From Tritrichomonas musculus (taxonomy: Eukaryota > Parabasalia > Tritrichomonadida > Tritrichomonadidae): a stretch of 64,000 bases of DNA. Both the position numbers and the translations under genes were made by a program. The stretch is from NCBI GenBank assembly GCA_039105265.1, contig JAPFFF010000014.1, forward strand, positions 2,604,001-2,668,000. Direction: 5' to 3'. How positions within the stretch are numbered: position 1 is the stretch's first letter; each line of letters starts with the position of its first letter. Positions 51,466 to 60,684 of the stretch are shown piece by piece. The notes below the pieces were generated by a model. That model did no database searches and had not been told where the DNA came from. It saw nothing but the letters and a program-made list of their open reading frames with translations.

Positions 51466-51599
51466 GCTCTATGATTTATTGATATATATTTTCTTTGTTG
51501 CTTTTGATATATATTAGTATATCTTGTCAGCGTAATATATTAAATCATTCAATATATTGAATTACCAAAATAAATTTTAGAATATGGTTCAAGTTCTTT

Positions 51600-52028
51600 C
51601 TTCAATTCAGAATGTTTTAATGTTCTATTATCACGCATCTTTTCAATGATTTAATCACAAAAAAATTATACATTCTTCTTTTTTATTTTTTTTCTTGGAT
51701 TATTCAATCCATATGAAAATTAATTCATAAATTAAATTTTTAATATATTACATTTTCAGAAATCTCCTTTGTTTTGTTTTATCTCTTTGATGAAAATGAA
51801 ATGAGATTCTTCATTTCCACTTTTTTTCTTACTGTTGATACATATTTGTTCATGATTTTGTTTTTTCTTTTATTTCTTGAATCTCTTCTATTAAAATATT
51901 TCCCCAAAAAGTAATTTCGTGGATTTGTCTAAATCTTATCTTCTGTTTTTATCAAATGTTTGTGTCATTTTCTTTTCTGCAATGCTTATATTTTCAGTTT
52001 CACAAGGAATGGATTCCTCGCTTGACAT
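51600..52028 (-). pseudogene. Unidentified decayed gene
   Basis: From an ATG at 52028 the minus strand reads MSSEESIPCETENISIAEKK for 30 codons to a stop, resumes in frame as DLDKSTKLLFGEIF, then in later frames EESHFIFIKEIKQNKGDF and, near 51600, MRDNRTLKHSELKKELEPYS. The amino-acid use looks protein-like but frames are broken repeatedly. I do not recognise the family. Confidence 0.35.
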
Positions 52029-52776
52029 TTCCAAGAAATAAAAATGAAGTCAAATATTATTAAAAATGGTTTAGGCCAAAAAATTGACCTAAAAAGTCTT
52101 TTCTATTTTCAAAATTTTATTAAATTTTTGTCATATATCCTCAAAACGATATTTAAAATTTCCAAAAACAAGAACTTCCAGAATGCAATATCGTAGTATT
52201 TTAGAGTTCTCTATTTCTGTCTTTGTGATGTGAAGTGATTTTTCAAATGAATAATCAGTTTACTAACAAAATACAGAATACCATTCAAATATGAGATAAT
52301 ATTTCGTTCAGGCATAATATAAACCTAATGTTTAAATTATTTAGTTGCTTTCTCTCTGATATCAATAGAATGAGAATGGATTAATTTTTATGATGATTGC
52401 AAATAATTGATGCAATTTTTGATTGTAATAAATTGATATTGTTATATAAATGAATCAAAACGCAATTTGAGAATTATCTATTTAGACAATGCACATCTTC
52501 TTATGAAATTACTCATTTATAAAATGTCGAGAATCATCAATAACAGCAGTTTCAATTGATTCTTCATCATTAACTTTTATTATTATTGAAACTTTTGATT
52601 TTTAAAGCAACTGAAAGGCCATTCGTTGATCCACAAGCAAGAAGAATCGGTTATTATAAGTAAATTTTTAAATAATCAAAAAAAAAAAAAGTTTTTTTCT
52701 CAAAAAGTGATTATCAAATGCAAAGTTAATTGAATGCATTCAAAAAGTTGTTAATTGAGCCGATTTTATCGCCAAA
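52029..52776. other. Intergenic with a possible short coding scrap
   Basis: On the minus strand around 52520-52640 short protein-like stretches (PILLACGSTNGLSVA, NDEESIETAVIDDSRHFINE) occur in different frames. They are not identified. The rest is AT-rich. Confidence 0.3.
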
Positions 52777-54135
52777 ATGAACCTGGAAAATAGTTTCAAT
52801 GAGTTTCTTTCCAGCTTCAAAAAACATGATTTGAATACAAAAAATGAATATCTGCAAAATACTTTCTATAAATTTGATTTTATTTTTTTTCAAGATAATA
52901 TTCAATTTGATGATCAAATATCAAAGTTTACAAATCAAGCAAAAATCATAATAATAGATGAGTATCAAGAAGGAAATAGCAGTAAATATTTTTTTATTTG
53001 TTTTGATTATCAATTAATAATCGTGAAACAATTCCCAGATTCTGATCTTTCATTTTTATCCAAATTCATAGCCAATCAGTATGATTCTGAAATATATTAT
53101 TTAAAAAATAATCCGCAGCCAGCAATGAACGTAAAAAGTGTCGATACAATTTTCATCTTTGAGATTAATAACTTTTCAGAAAAATTTCCCATTATTAATG
53201 AGAAAGATGATAACTCTAATAATGAGCAAGAAAATGGGAAATTTGGCTGTGTAACTGGCTTTTTAATCAAAAAAAGTCATCAAAATTCAAGAAGAAAAAA
53301 AGAGAATTCAAAAGAGGCATTTAATGAAGAAATTTATTCGAAAAATGATTTTATTTTACTTAGAGAAATCGGTAGAGGAGGATTTGCAACAGTTTATCTT
53401 GTTTATCATATTGAAAAAGAAGAAATTTTTGCATTGAAAAGTCCATTCAATTCCGATTGTGAATCAATTGAATTAATTGAAAGAGAACGATCAAATTATC
53501 TGAATATTCGATTTCCTTTCATTGTCAAGTACTTTGGTTACATTGAGCAAGAAAATATAAAGTGTCTTCTGCTTGAGTTTGTTGAAGGAAAAACGTTGAA
53601 AAATTACGATACAAATCAGCTCAGCTACAGAGAAAAGTGCAACGCCATTTTTGAGCTGATTCTCACTGTTCAGCACATCCACTCGTTCGGATACATATGC
53701 CGTGACATGCATTTAGAAAACATTATCATTAATGACAACAAAGATGCAGTTTTAATAGATTTTGATAGAGTTATTAAAATTGAAGAACAGAAAACAAAAG
53801 ATTTCGCTTTGATTGATCTGCCTGAGCTTGAACTAGATGAAAATCTGACATATAAATCAGACATTTGCTTGCTTGGTTATGTTTCTTATTACATACTAAT
53901 TGGAGAAAAGCCGAGGCCAATAAAGCAACATGAGTTGATATATGATTTGAATGATTTCCCAAAAAAGTTTCTCAATGAAAAGTTGCTTTTTGAATCGTGT
54001 TTTTATAAGAATCCAGAAAAAAGACCTGACATGAATCAAATGTTTCGTTTGTTATATCATCATTTCCTTTCGAGCATACAAGAACAAGGCAGAAAAGAGC
54101 AAGATTTGTTAAAAGTTTTTGAGAGCAATTCATAA
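52777..54135 (+). CDS. Kinase-like protein, first part of a broken kinase-Sel1 gene
   Basis: 452 residues. Residues 1-190 match nothing I recognise. The kinase domain covers about 190-440: glycine loop GRGGFATVY from 199, Lys221 in FALKS, catalytic loop CRDMHLEN with Asp310, and DFD at 328-330 where DFG is usual; KRPDMNQMFRLL closes the domain. His of HRD is Cys and Gly of DFG is Asp, but the three key charged residues (Lys, both Asp) are kept, so activity is possible. The frame stops at TAA 54133-54135 and then continues in the same frame into Sel1 repeats, so the ancestral protein was longer. Codon for codon this part is undamaged. Confidence 0.82.
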   Translation: MNLENSFNEFLSSFKKHDLNTKNEYLQNTFYKFDFIFFQDNIQFDDQISKFTNQAKIIIIDEYQEGNSSKYFFICFDYQLIIVKQFPDSDLSFLSKFIANQYDSEIYYLKNNPQPAMNVKSVDTIFIFEINNFSEKFPIINEKDDNSNNEQENGKFGCVTGFLIKKSHQNSRRKKENSKEAFNEEIYSKNDFILLREIGRGGFATVYLVYHIEKEEIFALKSPFNSDCESIELIERERSNYLNIRFPFIVKYFGYIEQENIKCLLLEFVEGKTLKNYDTNQLSYREKCNAIFELILTVQHIHSFGYICRDMHLENIIINDNKDAVLIDFDRVIKIEEQKTKDFALIDLPELELDENLTYKSDICLLGYVSYYILIGEKPRPIKQHELIYDLNDFPKKFLNEKLLFESCFYKNPEKRPDMNQMFRLLYHHFLSSIQEQGRKEQDLLKVFESNS

Positions 54136-54422
54136 ATAATAAATGACAATGCACTTTTCCTTATTGTTGGGATTATTTATTATGAAGACAAATATGTCAA
54201 GCGAAATGTTGATAAGACAATTCATTATTATTTGCTTGCTGCAAATCAAAATTATGCAAAAGCTCAATTTAATCTTGGTGTTATTAATCAGCATAGTGAT
54301 TACGTTACCAAAGACATTGGCAAAGCAATCCATTATTACACACTTGCTGCGAATCAAAATGAACCAATTTCTCAATTTAATCTTGCTGTTATTTATTATT
54401 TTGGTGATCATGTTAGCCAAGA
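54136..54422 (+). pseudogene. Sel1 continuation of the kinase gene, cut by stop and transposon
   Basis: In the same frame as the kinase, directly after its TAA, the sequence reads IIYYEDKYVKRNVDKTIHYY, then LLAANQNYAKAQFNLGVI and DIGKAIHYYTLAANQN, which are Sel1 repeats. It ends within a repeat at DHVSQ, where a transposon begins. The matching continuation lies at 55807. Confidence 0.8.
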
Positions 54423-55806
54423 GTCTTTGCACTTTTGCTATTTGATATTTCAAAAATCATCAAAATTCATCAAAAATTCATCAAATATTTCAGTAAAATA
54501 TCAGAATATTTCCAATATTTTTATTTTCATCTGGTTAACAATTATATTTTAAAAAAAAATTGGAAAAATAACGAATAATATTTACGATTATTTTTCATTT
54601 AATTTCTTGCTATTTTTAATTCAATTTTTGCTATTTTTCATTCAATTTCTTGATATTTTTCATTCAATTTCTTGAAATTTTTTCATTGAAAATTGAATGC
54701 TGAAATTTCAAGAATTTGAATGAAAAATAGCAAAAATTGAATTAAAAATATCAAAAATTGAATAGAAAATATCACAAATTGAATAAAAAATAGCAAGATA
54801 TTGAATAAAAAATGATCGTAAAACGATTTTCATAAATCTATATTCAAGGCTTGGTTAACCATTTTAAATATGGGGTTTTAAATAAATGAAAAAATTATTT
54901 TTTTTTTTTAAAAAAAACTAAAGGCAAGCTTAATAACTAAAGAGTTTATTGAATATTAATAGAAAACATTTAACAAAAACCAAAATAGGTTTTAATGTAA
55001 TTTTGTATAATTTAAGCAAAAGCTCTGTTTTGATCTAGCAAATATTGCAGCAAGGCTCTTTCCAATTTCTACATCTGAAGTTGATGCAGAGATGGCATTC
55101 TAGCAGATTAAATGACTTTTTGATTCCAGAAATAAGATAAATCCAAAAACAATAATTAATGAACAGAAAAGGAATACTCAGTCTAATTCTGATTTTTTAG
55201 TCACAAAGTGGTATTATCCCAATCATAAATCAAAATCTTAATAAACATATTTAATAATTAACAAATTTTTTATTAACAAATTTATTATATTTGCTTTTTA
55301 TCATTTTTATTATTAAATATATTTCAATTTTAAAACACTGAACGAAGATTGATGAAAAAAAGATATTATTATTACTATATATTTAAAGAAAAATCTAATA
55401 TAATATAGTTTTTATACCAACATATGCATTTTATCTTGAAAAATAAGCTTATTATATTCATATGTCTCAAAGATATTCAGATATATAAAAAACTTTCATT
55501 TTTTGAAAATATAATATTTGAGATATTTTCCATTCTAATTTACCCATTTAGCGCATTTGTTAATACTCCTTTTGATTCTGCCTCTAGTTCGATTGGCCGA
55601 AGTACTGAATTTTTTTAAATTATTATTTTTAAAATATGCAAAGTTGATTTTCTTATATCTCACAAACAATTGTTTAGTATATATACTAAAAAAATATTTT
55701 AAAAATACTCATATATATATGGTTTGCTGAAATTTAACAAAAAAATGGTTACATTTATTATTTTTTAAAAACTTGAAATATCAAATTTCAAGAGTCACAT
55801 ACACTG
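54423..55806. mobile_element. hAT-like DNA transposon inserted in the kinase-Sel1 gene
   Basis: 1384 bases flanked by the direct repeat GCCAAGA (54416-54422 and 55807-55813). Near the ends is an imperfect inverted repeat, 20 of 23 bases: ACTTTTGCTATTTGATATTT plus CAA at 54431-54453, and its counterpart at 55773-55795. A plus-strand frame at about 55039-55240 reads ANIAARLFPISTSEVDAEMA, then F-stop, and after two stops LFDSRNKINPKTIINE, which resembles the C-terminal dimerisation region of hAT transposases (S-x-x-x-x-E-R-x-F-S, then R-x-x-[LI]-x-P-x-T). A duplication of 7 (or 8 with one change) fits hAT. The element is decayed, with only the transposase end left, and contains a large hairpin. 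Confidence 0.7.
54581..54822. repeat. 242-bp imperfect hairpin built of ~22-bp repeats
   Basis: TTTACGAT at 54581 is mirrored by ATCGTAAA at 54815-54822. Both arms consist of variants of a 22-23-base unit (TTCATTCAATTTCTTGATAT) in opposite orientation, giving a long imperfect palindrome. It lies in the left third of the hAT-like element. Confidence 0.65.
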
Positions 55807-56784
55807 GCCAAGACATTGGCAAAGCAATCCATTATTACACACTTGCTGCAAATCAAAATTATGTAGACGCACAGTATAGTCTTGGAAACATTTATTATAG
55901 TGGTGAATATGTTGATCAAGACATTGACAAAGCAATTCATTATTACTCACTTGCTGCGAATCATAATTATCCAAAAGCGCTATGTAGGCTTGGTCTTTTT
56001 TATTATGGAGGTGAATATGTTGATCAAGACATTGGCAAAGCAATTCGTTATTTTACTCTTGCTGCAAAGCTGAATTATTCACTTGCACAAGTTTTGCTGG
56101 GAAGAATTTATTATGAAGGTGAATATGTTAAACGAAACATTAGCAAAGCTCTCTATTACTTAACACTCGCAGCAAATCAAAATGATAGAGAAGGGCAGTA
56201 TTGGCTCGCCAGCATTTATTATGAAGGATTGTATGTCAATTCATTATTTCAAAGAAGTGTCATGCTTTGACAGCCAGTATGCAAAAAATATCCTGGGAGT
56301 CATCTACAAGACTGGAACTGGTGTTGTGGCGAATCCATCTGGATCAATTGTCTATTTTGAAGAAGCAATTCGCCAAAAGGAAGATCCTGTGGCAATGTTC
56401 AACCTTGCACACATTTACTTCTTTGAGGAGGCAGGATTCTTCAAGCTCAGCGAGGCAATAAAATTGTTGATCAAATCAGCCATCCATGATGTTCCTGAGT
56501 CAACTGATCTCTTATGTTTGGCTGTTGTCAAAAAGTTTAAGCCACTTAACACAAAAGAAGTGATAAAAGAATTTGAGAGCGTTGACAAACAGTCGGGTTC
56601 GTCTTTGGCATTGATTGTAATTGAAAAAATAGAAAAACATCAATTAACAGAAGGATTGTGTTATGAGCAATTGTATTTTCATTTGAAAGAAATCAACCTT
56701 GTCTATTATGGCTGCAATATTGAAAACCAAACTCTCAAAATAATTCAACTTTTTATGAAGGGCTCGGTGATATTTAAATCTTAA
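55807..56784 (+). pseudogene. Sel1-repeat remainder of the broken kinase gene
   Basis: Right of the transposon the Sel1 units resume at DIGKAIHYYTLAANQN, in phase with the break at 54422 across the codon pair for Ser/Gly-Gln. Three further units follow (YVDQDIDKAIHYYSLAANHN and similar). A small deletion near 56235-56245 shifts the frame; after it come HYFKEVSCFDSQYAKNILGV, AMFNLAHIYFFEEAGFF and a helical C-terminus ending at 56784. The two open pieces (55773-56270 and 56182-56784) may still be annotated as separate short genes. The first 11 codons of the former are transposon sequence. Confidence 0.78.
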
Positions 56785-56944
56785 ATAATAAGTAATCAAA
56801 GGTTTGCTTCATGATAGCAATCTGAATTAGCATGAGATGTAAAAGACAATTGCTGATGTACGCATAAAATGAAAAGTCAAACTAGCAAAGAACTTCAACA
56901 ATGAAAAAAAAGAAGATTGTAGATAAAGTTTACAAGAAAGCTTT
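56785..56944. other. Spacer before a Sel1 relic
   Basis: Short AT-rich spacer. Fragments of helical-type coding sequence may extend the following relic upstream, but I cannot place them. Confidence 0.3.
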
Positions 56945-57254
56945 TTGAATGCTGCAAAGATCGGTTATCTAAATGAGACAGGAAAAGGTTCAAAGCAAAA
57001 CTTTACTAAAGCCAATGAATACTGCAAGAAAGATACAAGCAATGAAAATGTGTGTGGAATGGGAGGTTTTTGTGTCATTTATGAAGAGAGAAGATGCTTC
57101 AAGCTATATATGCGAAATGCATTTGAATATTACTAAGAATAAGCTTATCATAATGGTCCAGATGCATTGAACAATTTGAATATTCTTTATTAAGAAAGAA
57201 TAGAAGTCAAGAAGGATCATTCTGAGCCATGGAATTTATTCAAATTTGAATAAT
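56945..57254 (+). pseudogene. Sel1-type repeat relic
   Basis: One frame reads NAAKIGYLNETGKGSKQNFT, KANEYCKKDTSNENVCGMGG and FKLYMRNAFEYY, then after stops AYHNGPDALNNLNILY and ERIEVKKDHSEPWNLFKF. The spacing and the [AL]-x-x-L-x-x-L-Y-E-x-G-[IV] pattern are Sel1-like. Its first codon is TTG, no ATG precedes it, and three TAA stops interrupt the frame. It lies just after the broken kinase-Sel1 gene and may be a separate decayed copy. Confidence 0.6.
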
Positions 57255-57398
57255 CATGATATAAAAAAATACATAAAATATTTAAAGATATAATTATTAA
57301 TAATTGGTATGTTATATAGAGTTTAATATAGTAAAATTTAATTAGATGTCTTAATAACAGTAACTAAATTTTAATTCAATATTAAGTTGAATTAAAAT

Positions 57399-58235
57399 TT
57401 ATGTTCGTGGCTTCTTTCCAAAGAATGGATCATTCTTTCTTCTTTCATGCTTTGACTTCTTTTGAGCTGCTTGTTGTGCCTTTAATTCTTCTTCTTCTTT
57501 CTTCTTTCTTTCTTCTTCTTCTTTCTGTTGTTCCTGTGCCCTTGATTCAAGCATCTCGATTTTCTTTTCCATTTTTATTTCAAAGTTTTCGAGGATTGGC
57601 ATAATGAATGCTGCTGCTCGATCAAGATCGTCTAGTTCTTTGGCGCCAGTAAAAATGATTTTGCCTGATGCAAAAATAAGCAAAGTAACTTGCGGATCTG
57701 GAATTTTAAAAATAAGTCCAGAAAATATTTCAGGATTATATTTCGCAAATTTACTAATCATGGAATTTGAAGCAATTGCTTCAAGTCCAACTCTAAAGTT
57801 GCAACTTCCAGACGCAACAATGTTTGTGATTTTGAAATCTTGAAGTTTGACCTTGTAATTTAATTTTCTCATAATTCTACCAAACTTTTGAGCGGCAAGA
57901 TAGGCGTCATCGCGCGTTTTGGTTCCAACAATATTCATTTTTCCAGGTTTGAATATTAGAGCTGTTGCTTTTGGTTCTAAAATATGTAAAATTGCGGCAG
58001 GAAACCTTCGAGGCCTGTATTCAGCATTTCTAACTGTTTGTGCGATTTTATAAAGATCAAATTCACAACCAAATTGTACGCATGCAACAAGGTTACTAAC
58101 GACAGGTTTCATTGTTGACGGAAGATCAGAGTCTTCATCTCCTTCATTTAAATTAACCTCTGCAAGCGTTTCATATTTTTTAAGGTTTTTGGGGTCAAAG
58201 TTGTCTTCAACGGCAAAAAATTCTTCTGTATCCAT
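57399..58235 (-). CDS. TBP: TATA-binding protein (TBP) with a charged C-terminal extension
   Basis: 278 residues. The TBP saddle fills about residues 44-220 as two direct repeats. Repeat 1 has VSNLVACVQFGCEFDL, AEYRPRRFPAAI and TALIFKPGKMNIVGTK; repeat 2 has ITNIVASGSCNFRVGLE, YNPEIFSGLIFKI and LLIFASGKIIFTGAK. All four DNA-kinking phenylalanines are present (in RRF, LIF, EIF and LIF). Canonical TBPs end just after the saddle. This one adds about 55 residues of Glu/Lys/Arg-rich, probably helical sequence (EEERKKKEEEEL) with a basic end. It should bind core promoters and seed the pre-initiation complex. Trichomonads have several TBP paralogues, so it need not be the main one. Confidence 0.95.
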   Translation of the reverse strand: MDTEEFFAVEDNFDPKNLKKYETLAEVNLNEGDEDSDLPSTMKPVVSNLVACVQFGCEFDLYKIAQTVRNAEYRPRRFPAAILHILEPKATALIFKPGKMNIVGTKTRDDAYLAAQKFGRIMRKLNYKVKLQDFKITNIVASGSCNFRVGLEAIASNSMISKFAKYNPEIFSGLIFKIPDPQVTLLIFASGKIIFTGAKELDDLDRAAAFIMPILENFEIKMEKKIEMLESRAQEQQKEEEERKKKEEEELKAQQAAQKKSKHERRKNDPFFGKKPRT

Positions 58236-58626
58236 AATAATTATTAAAATAGCTTCTGACTCTTTATATTTGACCTTAAAATTTTTGAAAAATTCAATAG
58301 TTTACAAAAATTAAAATGAGCTATTAATATTTGTTTAATAATAACAGGGTTTAAAATTAAGCATTAAAAGTTTCAAACTATTTTTCTTTTGGTGTAAGAA
58401 ACTTTTTTTTTTTTTTTTTATTTTTGAATCCGGAAATATGCAATGTTATATTTTCTTCGGAGCATGGTTTGATATTATAATTATCGCTCTGATTTTTATA
58501 TTAAAAAATTAAAATAATTTTGCTTCTTTTTGTTGTTGAAGGCTAACTAACTTTGATTTAATTCGATGGATTCATCAAAAATCAATTGAAAGCATTTTGG
58601 TAGTAAAATTAGTTTGTATTAAAGAA
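58236..58626. other. Intergenic between two minus-strand genes
   Basis: About 390 AT-rich bases with a T/A homopolymer tract near 58407. No recognisable feature. Confidence 0.5.
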
Positions 58627-60399
58627 TCATTCGTCATCTTCTGCTTCTTCCTCTTCTTCTTCGCCTTCGCCTTCATCATCTTGTGGATCGATCTGGTTAA
58701 GCATTTTGCCTGCTTGCTTTTCTAGAGCTCTTTTTATCTGCTTGGCAACAGTAATTCCATCATAGTCATCATCTTCGTCAAAGATACTTGTGACAATTCC
58801 GTAAACGCCTTGAACCATTTGTTTAACAGTTTTCATAACAAGTTGAGGCATTTGCTCTTTAAGCTTGTTTAATTCGCCTGTGATGTCACGTGAAGCTTGA
58901 GCTTTAAGAACTTTGTTTTCTGATAATGTTTGTTCAAATTGTTCACGTACTTTTTCAACTTCTTCTTCGGCTGCTTTTGCATTTGCTTCAACTTTCTTTC
59001 GTTGTTCATCAAGATCATCTAGTTGTTTTTGTTTTTCTTCATCCAGTCTTTGTTGTAAAGTGCTCAAACGATCTTCTGACTCTTTCTTAACTCTAACGAG
59101 ACGTGCCTGTAATTCTTCGATTTCATGATTGAGTTCATCTTGTTTCTCTGTTTTTGCACGTGTAATTTGACGCTGAGATGATAATCTTGAGCCAAGATCA
59201 GCGAGCTGGACACGCAAATCATCACGTTCGCGAGTATCGGAATGTCTTTCATTAAGAATATCAATAAGTTGCTGCTTTTCAGCGATAAGTTGATCCTTAA
59301 GTTGATTTTCTCGAAGAAGACGTTGAACTGAGCTAACAAGAACATCTGATGAAAGAGGAAGATTTGAACCTTGAGACGTGCGAGAACGACGAAGTGATGC
59401 AATCATTTGAGAAAGTTCATTAAATTTAGTCTCCATTTCATTATGAATTGATTGAAGTTGAGCATCATACTGAGGTTTAGGAGGAGGAGCAGGTTGTGGC
59501 TTAGGTGCTTGCTGTGGCTGCAGAGAAACTGGAGTTTTTTTAATTGAAGAAGATAATTGCGTAGATGGTGTTTGTTTAGGTGTTGCTGTTGTTGTAGTAG
59601 CTGTTGTCGTTTCTTTTGTTGCTGATGTTGCAGTTGAAGGTGCTGGAGCACCGCCTTTTGAGGCAGCAATTTGCATTGCGATTTGTTGTTGCTGTTTCTT
59701 TTGTTGCTGTTCCTGTTCTAAAGTTGAATCTACACGGCTTTCAGCTTTAGATGGCTGTTCATCGCTCTGTTGATTTGATTCATCTTGAGCTGCCTCAGCG
59801 GTTGCTGCTTGTGGCTGCTTTGGTGGTGCTGCATCTCCTATGGAATGAACAATTGATATTATATTTCCGGACATTCGAACAAGGAATGTTGAATTAAGAG
59901 TACCACTTTTTGAAATTGCACTTAATGGAGTTTGATCAGATGCTGAAAGTTGCATATTTTTTTCTGACATTGCAGGTCCTTTAATCTGGTCAGAACTGAG
60001 ATCGTAACTCTCATACGATATAGTAAAGCGATCTTCAGCAGCGATTGGACCACCTCCTTTGTTAATAATGCAAATTGGTTCAGGTGATGCTGCAAGTCTT
60101 CCTGATAATGCAAGCATTGTAAAAATTTGAGCTTCTTGAGTATTTGCAAATTGTAATAAAAATCGAACGTTTCCACCAACCATTGAAACATAAACGTCGT
60201 TTTGAATTGCCCAATTAACATTAGGTGCTGCTGGAAGGCCTATGAGTGGTTTTTTATCGGGCCTCAAGATAATTAATTGAATTTGTCCGCTTTTGCGAAT
60301 TGCGAGTAAAATCATTGGTCCCATACTTTTATATTGGTTACTTTTATCAACAACAGAAACATTGATTTGTGTAGCACGAAGAGTTGTGTCTGAACTCAT
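58627..60399 (-). CDS. FKBP15 (WAFL)-like coiled-coil protein without an isomerase domain
   Basis: 590 residues. Residues about 1-190 look like a beta-rich PH/WH1-type domain (MGPMILLAIRKSGQIQLIIL, NVRFLLQFANTQEAQIFTML). A Gln/Pro/Ala/Thr-rich linker spans about 195-320. A long coiled coil follows at about 320-515. Near the end VKQMVQGVYGIVTSIF then YDGITVAKQIKRAL resembles the motif that closes FKBP15 proteins (V-x-x-x-x-x-x-V-[YF]-x-x-[LIV], then Y-x-G-x-x-[VI]). The tail is a run of acidic residues. FKBP15 family members link endosomes to actin; the peptidyl-prolyl isomerase domain is absent here, as in many protist relatives. The base composition is less AT-rich than that of its kinase neighbours, which suggests a conserved housekeeping gene. 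Confidence 0.65.
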   Translation of the reverse strand: MSSDTTLRATQINVSVVDKSNQYKSMGPMILLAIRKSGQIQLIILRPDKKPLIGLPAAPNVNWAIQNDVYVSMVGGNVRFLLQFANTQEAQIFTMLALSGRLAASPEPICIINKGGGPIAAEDRFTISYESYDLSSDQIKGPAMSEKNMQLSASDQTPLSAISKSGTLNSTFLVRMSGNIISIVHSIGDAAPPKQPQAATAEAAQDESNQQSDEQPSKAESRVDSTLEQEQQQKKQQQQIAMQIAASKGGAPAPSTATSATKETTTATTTTATPKQTPSTQLSSSIKKTPVSLQPQQAPKPQPAPPPKPQYDAQLQSIHNEMETKFNELSQMIASLRRSRTSQGSNLPLSSDVLVSSVQRLLRENQLKDQLIAEKQQLIDILNERHSDTRERDDLRVQLADLGSRLSSQRQITRAKTEKQDELNHEIEELQARLVRVKKESEDRLSTLQQRLDEEKQKQLDDLDEQRKKVEANAKAAEEEVEKVREQFEQTLSENKVLKAQASRDITGELNKLKEQMPQLVMKTVKQMVQGVYGIVTSIFDEDDDYDGITVAKQIKRALEKQAGKMLNQIDPQDDEGEGEEEEEEAEDDE

Positions 60400-60684
60400 T
60401 TATTTTACAATATATTGTAAACTTTTCCAATTGTTTCTTTTAAAAGGTGAAATTAATGAGGTCAAAAAGAATAATATTTTCATAAAAAATTCAAATTTTT
60501 ATGAAAGTGAATTTGAGATATAAACTTTTTGATAAACTTTATGAAATCTGAGTTAAACGCAAATATAAGTATTTGGCTGTGAAAAAAATATGTAATATGC
60601 GTAAAAAAATCGCGAAAAAATATGAATAATGTCATATAATGAAAATTGATATTTTTAATAAAATACAAAAATATTTATAGTATT

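Noticed and set aside
52251-52285. Intron 3' end (TACTAACAAAATACAG near 52260)
   Set aside because: No matching donor upstream and no coding sequence on either side; the spacing does not fit the trichomonad acceptor.
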